From the NCBI GenBank assembly GCA_949948825.1, contig CATLIJ010000159.1, forward strand, positions 1 to 6,180: 6,180 bases of DNA. The letters are read 5' to 3'. The position numbers were made by a program, and so were the translations under genes. Source of the stretch: an uncultured Clostridiaceae bacterium. GTDB lineage: Bacteria > Bacillota > Clostridia > Lachnospirales > Lachnospiraceae. The first letter of the stretch is position 1; every line of letters begins with the position of its first letter. Below the pieces are notes generated by a model. That model was not told the origin of the DNA and did no database searches. It saw only the letters and a program-made list of their open reading frames with translations. Positions 1 to 4,632 of the stretch are shown piece after piece.

Positions 1-170
1 AGAAAATCCGTACTTACAATTTTCCCCAGGGAAGGGTGACAGAGCACCGGATTAAGCTGACCTTGTATAAGATTGATTCCATTATGAACGGAGATATTCA
101 GGAATTGCTTGACAGCCTGATTGCCGCTGACCAGGCGGCTAAGCTGGCGAAGATGAGTGAGACGGCTTAA
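1..170 (+). CDS. prfA: Peptide chain release factor 1, C-terminal end (partial)
   Basis: The reading frame beginning at base 3 is open from the window edge to the TAA at 168-170 and encodes the last 55 residues of a class-I release factor. It opens with the family signature KIRTYNFPQGRVTEHRI, followed by the conserved LTLYKID, MNGDIQELLDSLIAADQ and a short variable tail. RF1 recognises UAA and UAG stop codons on the ribosome and triggers peptide release; the stop-codon recognition loop and the GGQ motif lie upstream of the window. The IRTYNFPQGRVT...HRI segment followed by a terminal helix ending in AADQ favours RF1 over RF2. The 3' end is intact here, but a diverged second copy of its last 17 codons lies at 1210-1260. 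Confidence 0.95.
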   Translation, partial: KIRTYNFPQGRVTEHRIKLTLYKIDSIMNGDIQELLDSLIAADQAAKLAKMSETA

Positions 171-200
171 AGGCCCTCGATGATGCGTATTTCCGGAATA

Positions 201-209
201 TGCTATAAT
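201..209 (+). promoter_or_regulatory. Extended -10 promoter for the synthetase cassette
   Basis: TGCTATAAT is a perfect extended -10 (TGn followed by TATAAT at 204-209). No good -35 hexamer is seen at 16-18 bp upstream, which is common for extended -10 promoters. The expected transcription start, near 216, leaves a short leader containing the ribosome binding site at 235-240. This suggests the downstream pair is transcribed independently of prfA. Confidence 0.65.
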
Positions 210-244
210 GGCAAAAATCTGTTGATACAGCGGCAGGAGGAAGT

Positions 245-874
245 GTGTTAGACACTATTTTAAAAAGAGATGGATTATCTATAAGATTACTTGAGGAGTT
301 GTCCTATCAATCCGGTTTGGGTATCAGGCTGAAAAAGAACCTCCATTATTTTGACAAGACTCTTTTGTTTGACGAGTTATTCAACGTTCATAGCTGGTAT
401 GCGGGTAACGGGCTGCTTCACGGACTTACAGTCGATTATCGTATTAAAAGCATTCAGTCGGCAATGCTAAAATATGAAAGGTATTATCCAGACCATCAGG
501 CAGCAAAGGTTTTTAATGAAATGCTGGGGTTTCGTACCCTTTGTGATAATTATGAGGATGTGTTACGGATAGCAGGGCATGATAATATCCGAGTAGCTGA
601 TATGTCTGGCGGAAAATCAAAGGATGATGGGTACCGTGGAGTTCATGTGTATTTCCAGTTGAGCAGTTACCACTACCCGATTGAAATTCAGTACAATATC
701 TATTATGACCGCCAGCTCAACAACTGGCTCCATAAGTATGTGTACAAAAGGAAATATAAGAGTCAGGTCGGGTATCACTTGCGCCAGGAATATGAACGTG
801 GTAAGATAAAGAACGAAAGTGAGTTTAAGGAGGTGCTGGAACGTGTGCTATCTGATTGCGAAGAAATTCGGTGA
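245..874 (+). CDS. RelA/SpoT-domain small alarmone synthetase-like protein (possible toxSAS)
   Basis: This 209-residue single-domain protein matches the nucleotidyl(pyrophospho)transferase fold of RelA/SpoT synthetases. Visible motifs are RIKS (66-69, ATP-binding basic motif), NEMLGFR (91-97, where the usual metal-binding Asp is Glu92), DGYRGVH (128-134, with the Tyr that stacks on the guanine base in characterised enzymes), EIQ (147-149, with the second catalytic acid E147) and a following W161..H163. There is no HD hydrolase, TGS or ACT domain, and the length is normal for a small synthetase. Such proteins make (p)ppGpp; toxic relatives make ppApp-type products or pyrophosphorylate tRNA ends. 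Which applies here cannot be told. The start is GTG with AGGAGG at 235-240, only 4 nt upstream, and no other start lies between it and the upstream in-frame stop. The gene looks more A/T-rich than prfA and the atp genes. Its 3' end overlaps the next gene, implying coupled expression. Confidence 0.85.
   Translation: MLDTILKRDGLSIRLLEELSYQSGLGIRLKKNLHYFDKTLLFDELFNVHSWYAGNGLLHGLTVDYRIKSIQSAMLKYERYYPDHQAAKVFNEMLGFRTLCDNYEDVLRIAGHDNIRVADMSGGKSKDDGYRGVHVYFQLSSYHYPIEIQYNIYYDRQLNNWLHKYVYKRKYKSQVGYHLRQEYERGKIKNESEFKEVLERVLSDCEEIR
827..835 (+). promoter_or_regulatory. Ribosome binding site inside the synthetase gene, fixing the GTG start of the partner gene
   Basis: AAGGAGGTG is a near-perfect Shine-Dalgarno sequence inside the end of the synthetase gene. 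It lies 9 nt upstream of GTG 843. It decides the start in favour of 843 rather than the in-frame ATG at 819, which lies upstream of this site. The arrangement implies translational coupling of the two genes. Confidence 0.75.
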
Positions 875-1067
875 TTTGGGCTGTGTGGCTCTGCAGACAG
901 AGCATGGGCCGCATCTGGCGGATTTTGAGACGAAGCTTATGAGGTCTGTCGGGTATGATAAGATTCAGCTTGTAGTGATCAGCCGCCCATCAGCATATGG
1001 CGAGTATGAACCGTACAGCTTTGTAGATACAGAACAGGAATTTGAGATTGCGGTGAAAAATATGTAA
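843..1067 (+). CDS. Small protein resembling DUF6718, partner of the synthetase
   Basis: This 74-residue protein starts MCYLIAKKFGDLGCVALQTE and continues with HGPHL, a helix-like stretch (DFETKLMRSVG), a strand IQLVVIS and the motif RPSAYGEYEPY, ending FVDTEQEFEIAVKNM. From memory, the MCYLIAK start with GC.AL.T.HG and the RP.AYGEY.PY motif is typical of the uncharacterised Firmicutes family DUF6718; no profile search was run. No transmembrane or signal segment is visible, so it is probably cytosolic. It overlaps the synthetase gene by 32 nt in another frame and has its own strong ribosome binding site. A short gene tightly coupled behind a RelA/SpoT-fold gene is the layout seen in several toxSAS toxin-antitoxin pairs, so an antitoxin role is possible but unproven. 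It could equally be an independent conserved protein carried in the same insert. Confidence 0.75.
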   Translation: MCYLIAKKFGDLGCVALQTEHGPHLADFETKLMRSVGYDKIQLVVISRPSAYGEYEPYSFVDTEQEFEIAVKNM

Positions 1068-1108
1068 GCGGCGGGGGTATCTGCTGGTTTTTATGTATGC
1101 CGGGGTAT

Positions 1109-1210
1109 AGCTGCATATGTGCAGAGCCTTAATTTTTAGCTGTATATGTGTATCGCACTACCAAAAAAGAGGCATATGTGCATGACCTGAAAGTAAGAGG
1201 CACTTGTGCA
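1109..1210. repeat. Array of four degenerate repeats at about 29-bp spacing
   Basis: Four copies of an 11-bp core occur at 1113-1123 (GCATATGTGCA), 1142-1152 (GTATATGTGTA), 1172-1182 (GCATATGTGCA) and 1200-1210 (GCACTTGTGCA). Copy-to-copy distances are 29, 30 and 28 bp. Units 1 and 2 share a preceding AGCTG; units 3 and 4 share AGAGGCA. Each core is partly palindromic, for example CTGCA-TATG-TGCAG at 1111-1124. A fainter earlier match, GGGGTAT at 1074-1080 and again at 1102-1108, extends the same period. The stretch 1068-1209 has no convincing coding frame or classical terminator. Confidence 0.6.
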
Positions 1211-1260
1211 TCGCAGCCGACCAGGCTATGCGCTTGAGCCGGTTAAATGAGACGGTCTAG
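1210..1260 (+). pseudogene. prfA: Relic of a second prfA 3' end
   Basis: Read in frame from 1210, this stretch encodes IAADQAMRLSRLNETV followed by TAG. The intact prfA end at 120-170 encodes IAADQAAKLAKMSETA followed by TAA. Nine of 16 residues are identical and most others are conservative; the stop codon is in the same place. The two copies align without gaps at an offset of 1090 bp and share GACCAGGC (129-136 and 1219-1226) and TGAGACGG (158-165 and 1248-1255). By my count 29 of 51 bases match, with several differences at third positions, so this looks like a diverged homologue rather than a fresh copy. Similarity stops upstream of about 1203. I infer it is the leftover end of a prfA allele displaced when the intervening cassette arrived. 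Confidence 0.7.
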
Positions 1261-1313
1261 AGAAGTTGATTTTATGCGGATTTTGGGGTTTTGGTAGACA
1301 GGGGAGCTTTTAT

Positions 1314-2120
1314 ATGTCTATATCTTATGGAAGCATGTTGCCGGACGGGGAGCGTGTATTTACAGTTACAGTTGACCGGCATGAAAAAGGGGTAATGGAA
1401 GGGGTTTTGTACCTGGGATGTCAATTGACAGGGAAGAGTTTTTCTGGATATGTGGCGTTGGTTCGGATGCTGGAGGAATATTTTGAACAGATTCAGTACC
1501 CTCGTCCGGTTATGGATCTGCGTGGATTACAGTTGGGGAAAAATAATGAGGCAATTCGTCTGGAAGAAGAGCAGATTCCACGGCGTATTGGCAGAATCAG
1601 CAGTTATGTAATCCGGGTGACACAGCGGCAGTATGCCAGCTGGCAGGGAATTGTGGTGAAAGAAAATGGGGCAATCTGCCGCTTTTCCAGCTTTTTGGAT
1701 TTGGTGGTCTGTCTGGAGAAGGATCTGGTCAGGCAGGGAGGGCAGAAAGCTTCAGGGGAAGACACAAAGCCAGCGGAGGGACAGAAAGAGATACCGGAAT
1801 TGGGGGCAGAACAGAAACAAAAGAAAGCGCGGGAGCCGGGGCCGGAAGAAATGCAGGAGCATGTGGAGCAGTATTTGGAGATTGTAATGGGATTTTCAAA
1901 GGTGGAGAGGATTATGCAGGATACCTTTCGATATCATTTCCGAATAGATGACAGAAGCCGTACCTTTGTGGTTCGCTTTCTTTTTTATGAAAACAGATCC
2001 TGTCAGGGAATATTGTACTGGCAGGAGGGACACAGAGAGGAAAGTTTCCGCAGCTTTTTGGAGCTGGTGCTGATGATGAGCGGAGCTGTTGGGGAGGAAA
2101 CCGCTTTTTCCTGTGAGTAG
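1314..2120 (+). CDS. Uncharacterised protein with three copies of a ~45-residue motif
   Basis: The product is 268 residues, with no signal peptide or membrane segment visible. I do not recognise a named family. It contains three copies of one motif, about residues 14-57, 97-138 and 216-259. Each has alternating hydrophobic strand positions, a (W/M/C)(Q/E)G turn (MEG 28-30, WQG 110-112, CQG 230-232), then an aromatic/Ser step into a hydrophobic helix (GYVALVRML, SFLDLVVCL, SFLELVLMM). Residues 140-182 form a charged, low-complexity linker rich in Glu, Lys, Gln and Gly. The pattern recalls small Clostridia proteins with WQG and FRS.LEL motifs, known to me only as hypotheticals. ATG 1314 is chosen because GGGGAG lies 7 nt upstream at 1301-1306; an in-frame TTG at 1266 would add 16 residues but has no clear ribosome binding site. 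The gene converges on a BTAD regulator gene. Confidence 0.75.
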   Translation: MSISYGSMLPDGERVFTVTVDRHEKGVMEGVLYLGCQLTGKSFSGYVALVRMLEEYFEQIQYPRPVMDLRGLQLGKNNEAIRLEEEQIPRRIGRISSYVIRVTQRQYASWQGIVVKENGAICRFSSFLDLVVCLEKDLVRQGGQKASGEDTKPAEGQKEIPELGAEQKQKKAREPGPEEMQEHVEQYLEIVMGFSKVERIMQDTFRYHFRIDDRSRTFVVRFLFYENRSCQGILYWQEGHREESFRSFLELVLMMSGAVGEETAFSCE

Positions 2121-2124
2121 GGAA

Positions 2125-2177
2125 TGTCTGGAAACAGTTTGTATCATTTACATAAGCTATTTCCAGACAAAACTGTT
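2125..2177. repeat. Two interleaved inverted repeats (A-B-A'-B')
   Basis: TGTCTGGAAA at 2125-2134 is the perfect reverse complement of TTTCCAGACA at 2160-2169. AACAGTTT at 2133-2140 is the perfect reverse complement of AAACTGTT at 2170-2177. Because the arms run A, B, A', B', the two stems cannot nest: they would form either alternative hairpins or a pseudoknot-like fold. The site lies immediately after the stop codon of the triple-repeat gene. No T-run follows, so it is not a standard intrinsic terminator. Confidence 0.5.
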
Positions 2178-2179
2178 CA

Positions 2180-2237
2180 AAGGTTTAATTTCTCTGGCCG
2201 GATGGAACACAAGGGAGCTTTATGAGAAATAAACCTT
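2180..2237. terminator. Long inverted repeat between convergent genes, possible bidirectional terminator
   Basis: AAGGTTTAATTTCTC at 2180-2194 pairs with GAGAAATAAACCTT at 2224-2237, with a single bulged base. The loop is 29 nt, long for an intrinsic terminator. On the plus strand GGGTTTT follows; on the minus strand only a weak T-rich stretch follows. Its position between the converging ends of two genes favours a transcription-end role for one or both, but this is inferred from position and pairing only. Confidence 0.4.
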
Positions 2238-2243
2238 GGGTTT

Positions 2244-3449
2244 TCAGGACAGATACTCAATAGGGCTTACTGCCTGAAGGGTGTAGTGTACTGTCAGCTC
2301 CTTCCGGATATAGGCTTTTTTATAATTCCGGATGATGCGCTGCATGACCATCTTACCGTTCTCGTAGGTGGCGGAGGGCAGTAAAACCAGATACTGGCTG
2401 ACGCTGTACCGGGTGTAGACATCCCCGTGGCGCAGGGAGTTGGTGGTGGCGTCGCCCAGATGTCCCATGGCCCGGGATAATACTGCAGACTTGGGCAGCC
2501 TTCCGTCTTCCTCGGAAAGGGTCAGAAGACCCAGGAAAATAGAATTGCCGGTCCGGGAAATGGCTCTTCGCTCCAGCTGATAAATATCGCGGAATACAGT
2601 AAACTCACAGAAATAAGCTCCGGGAAGCTTGTTCTCCTCCTGCATGGACTGCTGGATCATATGTAAATCAATATTGATTCCCCGTTCCTGCTGCTGAATC
2701 AGCTTGTACAAGCCAGTCATCCGTCCGGAGGGAGTGATGGCAAAATCATTGTAAAAGGAATCTGCCATAATCCGGTACTGAGACAATGCCTGATGCTGAC
2801 ACCCGCTCTGATACAATGCATGAATCAAATGATATTGAAAATCTTCATTATGCGGTTCTATGGCAACTGCCTGTTTGCATACCTTTGCAACAGAATCCCA
2901 CTTCTCCTCTTGTAAAAGCAGATCCACAGCCTGCCTGACAGCGCGGACAAACAAGTCATGGTAATGGCGGCTGACAGGAATGACCCAGGGCTCCCAGGCG
3001 GATTTTGGAAGAAAATCACCCTGGTACAGGGCAAGAGCCTGAGTCAAAAGCTCCAGCTGTTTTGATCCAGTGAGTTCAGGCTGCTGGCTGCGAATACATA
3101 AATCTTCAAATTCGTCGGTATCCATAAGAAGCTCTATGTTCGGGTTCCAGCAGTAAGAACCGTGTTTTTGAGATATAAGTTGCTGTGTGGGAAGATTAAA
3201 GGGTTCCAGTAGCTTACGGGTGCGAAAGATCAACGTCTTTAATGCGTTGGTTGAATTTACGTTGCTGTTATTGGACCAGATGATGCTGACCAGCTCGTCG
3301 GATGAGATCTCGCGGTTGCGGTTGTAAACCAGATATTCCAGTATGTTCCAGGGCTTTTTCGCCTGCTGGACCTGGTTGCTGACCGAGACTTTGCCGATGG
3401 TCAGGCAGAAGCCGCCAAGCATCTGAACCTGTGCGGATATTTTTTTCAT
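2244..3449 (-). CDS. BTAD-type transcriptional regulator with degenerate GGDEF-like C-terminus
   Basis: This 401-residue cytosolic protein begins with an OmpR/PhoB-like winged helix (about 8-103), with the typical wHTH stretch KKPWNILEYLVYNRNREISSD and the second half NALKTLIFRTRKLL...HGSYCWN. A bacterial transcriptional activation domain (BTAD) follows at about 110-252, with DTDEFEDLC, YQGDFLP, the W...V spacing and TPR-like helices such as WDSVAKVCKQAVAIEPHNED. This is the SARP/AfsR-type architecture. Residues about 278-395 resemble a GGDEF fold (RHGDVYTRYSVSQYLVLLP, then RIIRNYKK) but lack a GG(D/E)EF signature, so cyclase activity is unlikely and a sensing or dimerising role is inferred. 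ATG 3449 is preceded on the minus strand by a modest GGTGAT about 5 nt upstream. The gene is divergent from the atp operon and convergent with the triple-repeat gene. The targets are unknown. Confidence 0.85.
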   Translation of the reverse strand: MKKISAQVQMLGGFCLTIGKVSVSNQVQQAKKPWNILEYLVYNRNREISSDELVSIIWSNNSNVNSTNALKTLIFRTRKLLEPFNLPTQQLISQKHGSYCWNPNIELLMDTDEFEDLCIRSQQPELTGSKQLELLTQALALYQGDFLPKSAWEPWVIPVSRHYHDLFVRAVRQAVDLLLQEEKWDSVAKVCKQAVAIEPHNEDFQYHLIHALYQSGCQHQALSQYRIMADSFYNDFAITPSGRMTGLYKLIQQQERGINIDLHMIQQSMQEENKLPGAYFCEFTVFRDIYQLERRAISRTGNSIFLGLLTLSEEDGRLPKSAVLSRAMGHLGDATTNSLRHGDVYTRYSVSQYLVLLPSATYENGKMVMQRIIRNYKKAYIRKELTVHYTLQAVSPIEYLS

Positions 3450-3475
3450 AGCTAATCACCATTTCTTTATACGGC

Positions 3476-3514
3476 GTCTGTGTCTGTACAATGAAACAGA
3501 CAGGAAACACAGAC
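3476..3514 (-). repeat. Repeat-rich hairpin in the leader of the BTAD gene
   Basis: GTCTGTG at 3476-3482 pairs with CACAGAC at 3508-3514, and TCTGT at 3483-3487 pairs with ACAGA at 3496-3500. This makes a stem with a 7-nt bulge on one side and an 8-nt loop. The same bases also form direct repeats: GTCTGT twice in tandem (3476-3487) and ACAGAC at 3496-3501 and 3509-3514. It lies in the predicted 5' leader, about 27 nt upstream of the start codon. It could be an RNA structure or a binding site, since SARP-family regulators often bind short direct repeats. Confidence 0.45.
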
Positions 3515-3591
3515 TTTTATCTGTAAATAAACTGCGCAGATAATTTTCCCTACCATTCCTTTGATTGTTCTGCGCCTGTTACGCTATCTTT

Positions 3592-3620
3592 ATTATAGTA
3601 AAAAATATCCCGGAAGTCCA
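3592..3620 (-). promoter_or_regulatory. Promoter of the BTAD regulator gene
   Basis: Read on the minus strand, TGGACT (3620-3615) and TATAAT (3597-3592) are separated by 17 bp. The -10 is perfect and the -35 matches four of six consensus positions. The expected start near 3585 gives a leader of about 135 nt before the ATG at 3449. Confidence 0.6.
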
Positions 3621-3650
3621 GCAGAATTTATAGCTATTCGGAAATTTTTT

Positions 3651-3691
3651 CAATCTTTTTCTATGAATAATAGACAAATCGGGAAAGATTG
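3651..3691. promoter_or_regulatory. Inverted repeat bracketing the -35 of the atp promoter
   Basis: CAATCTTT at 3651-3658 is the perfect reverse complement of AAAGATTG at 3684-3691. The 25-bp centre contains the -35 hexamer (3671-3676), and the right arm lies in the spacer just before the -10. This placement would suit an operator. The arms are A/T-rich and only 8 bp long, so chance is possible. Confidence 0.35.
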
Positions 3692-3699
3692 GGTATAAT
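3671..3699 (+). promoter_or_regulatory. Promoter of the atp operon
   Basis: TAGACA (3671-3676) and TATAAT (3694-3699) are separated by exactly 17 bp. The -10 is perfect and the -35 differs from TTGACA at one position. Transcription should start near 3706. A start codon at 3689 would lie inside this promoter, so the first gene must begin at ATG 3737. Confidence 0.75.
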
Positions 3700-3736
3700 A
3701 AGGATTACATGCAAAATGCAGAAAGGGGTGGGCGCG

Positions 3737-4114
3737 ATGAAATACAAAAAAAGTGTGTTCCGGAGCCTTGCCATGGTTACACAGCTTGGCCTGTGTGTTC
3801 TGGCCCCAATCTTTTTATGCATATTCATAGGGTACTGGCTGGATTCCCGATATGGGATGAAGACTATGGTGCCGCTGTTGATTCTGGGAGTGCTTGCTGG
3901 TGGAAAGAGCGCTTGGCATCTGGCAGTGAAGACTCTTGAGCAGGAACGCAGGGAGGATGAGGCGGTCCTGAAGGAGCAGCAGGGTCAGAGAGAGAGAACC
4001 GGAATCAGCAGGCCTAAGCAGTCCAGCCGGGTTCGGAAGGAACCAGAGGAGGATGTGCTGGCCCAAAAGAAACAGGCAGCAGGCAGGGAGGCAGATAAGA
4101 GATGGAATTGCTGA
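3737..4114 (+). CDS. atpZ: AtpZ/AtpI-family small membrane protein of the ATP synthase operon
   Basis: This 125-residue protein has two predicted membrane helices, about residues 9-33 and 44-64, joined by the GYWLDSRYG turn typical of the AtpZ/AtpI (ATPase gene 1) family. The second helix has the usual Gly-rich LGVLAGGKSAW pattern. Relatives sit at the head of F1Fo operons and are thought to help c-ring assembly or supply Mg2+. ATG 3737 is preceded by AAAGGGGTG at 3722-3730, and the operon promoter lies just upstream, which rules out longer starts. The tail from about residue 65 is long, highly charged and probably coiled or disordered, ending in Trp-Asn-Cys; this makes the protein longer than most relatives. 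It overlaps the next gene by 13 nt. Confidence 0.8.
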   Translation: MKYKKSVFRSLAMVTQLGLCVLAPIFLCIFIGYWLDSRYGMKTMVPLLILGVLAGGKSAWHLAVKTLEQERREDEAVLKEQQGQRERTGISRPKQSSRVRKEPEEDVLAQKKQAAGREADKRWNC

Positions 4115-4560
4115 GCAGATCTACAAAACGACTTCTTGTTGAAATGTCCATTGGCATAATCTTATATAACCTGCTGCTGGGTGTGCTTGCATGGGTATTT
4201 TTGCCAGGGACCTCTTATCCGGTATGGCCGGTGCTCGGAGGACTTTTGGCAGGTGCAGTCGGAGCCGTGCTGATGCTGATTCATATGGCGGTGACGACAG
4301 AACGGGCGCTGGAAAGCCAGAATGAAAGCTATGCCAGCAAGACGACCATCGTTCAGAGCCTGATTCGGAAGGTGGTGCTTGTGGCTGCTCTTGTGTTCTG
4401 CTGGAGAGTGTTCCGGGTGGATCTTCTTGCTGTGGTCATTGGCATCATGGGCATGAAGGCGGGCGCATACCTGCAGCCGCTGATTCACAAAGTTTTTACA
4501 AAAGAGGAGAAAACGCAGGCAGAAGCCGGCAAGGAGAAAGAAGGAACGGAACTACCATAG
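4102..4560 (+). CDS. atpI: ATP synthase subunit I-like membrane protein
   Basis: This 152-residue protein has four predicted membrane helices at about residues 12-34, 42-65, 89-104 and 107-128, followed by a short Lys/Glu-rich tail. The size, helix pattern and place directly before atpB fit the ATP synthase subunit I family, whose members act with AtpZ-like proteins in assembling the Fo c-ring; sequence similarity in this family is weak, so the call rests largely on context. ATG 4102 overlaps the end of the preceding gene by 13 nt, with GGGAGG at 4086-4091 as a plausible ribosome binding site, which suggests translational coupling. A 72-nt gap with its own strong ribosome binding site separates it from atpB. 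Confidence 0.75.
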   Translation: MELLSRSTKRLLVEMSIGIILYNLLLGVLAWVFLPGTSYPVWPVLGGLLAGAVGAVLMLIHMAVTTERALESQNESYASKTTIVQSLIRKVVLVAALVFCWRVFRVDLLAVVIGIMGMKAGAYLQPLIHKVFTKEEKTQAEAGKEKEGTELP

Positions 4561-4573
4561 GGGAATGCCCCGG

Positions 4574-4601
4574 CGGTTTTCGGGATTTTACCGGAAGACC
4601 G
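4574..4601 (+). repeat. Hairpin between atpI and atpB
   Basis: CGGTTTTC at 4574-4581 can pair with GAAGACCG at 4594-4601, giving 8 bp including one G-U pair and a 12-nt loop. It lies 12 nt upstream of the atpB ribosome binding site AAAGGAGG (4614-4621). No T-run follows, so an mRNA stability or processing element is more likely than a terminator. Confidence 0.35.
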
Positions 4602-4632
4602 TGACATTGAAAGAAAGGAGGATATCATCAAT

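Noticed and set aside
819..842. ATG start eight codons upstream for the DUF6718-like protein
   Set aside because: The ribosome binding site AAGGAGGTG at 827-835 lies downstream of this ATG and at ideal distance from GTG 843, and the family-like start MCYLIAK begins there.
819..1067. Frameshifted single gene joining the synthetase and the DUF6718-like frame
   Set aside because: The second frame has its own strong ribosome binding site and a complete family-like N-terminus, and the synthetase domain is complete before its stop codon.
1109..1210. CRISPR array
   Set aside because: The period is only about 29 bp including any spacer, the repeats are degenerate 11-bp cores, and no cas gene is present.
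1234..1261. Promoter TTGAGC-16-TCTAGA for the triple-repeat gene
   Set aside because: Both hexamers are poor, and the bases lie within the prfA relic, so similarity is explained by that ancestry.
1266..1313. TTG start extending the triple-repeat protein by 16 residues
   Set aside because: There is no good ribosome binding site before 1266, while ATG 1314 has GGGGAG at a suitable distance. The extra residues show no motif similarity.
1666..1887. Arg-rich open frame within the triple-repeat gene
   Set aside because: It is an alternative frame of the charged linker region; its Arg/Trp-rich composition is typical of a shadow frame and no ribosome binding site is seen.
3689..3736. Longer start for the AtpZ-like protein at 3689
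   Set aside because: It falls within the -35/-10 promoter region, upstream of the predicted transcription start near 3706.
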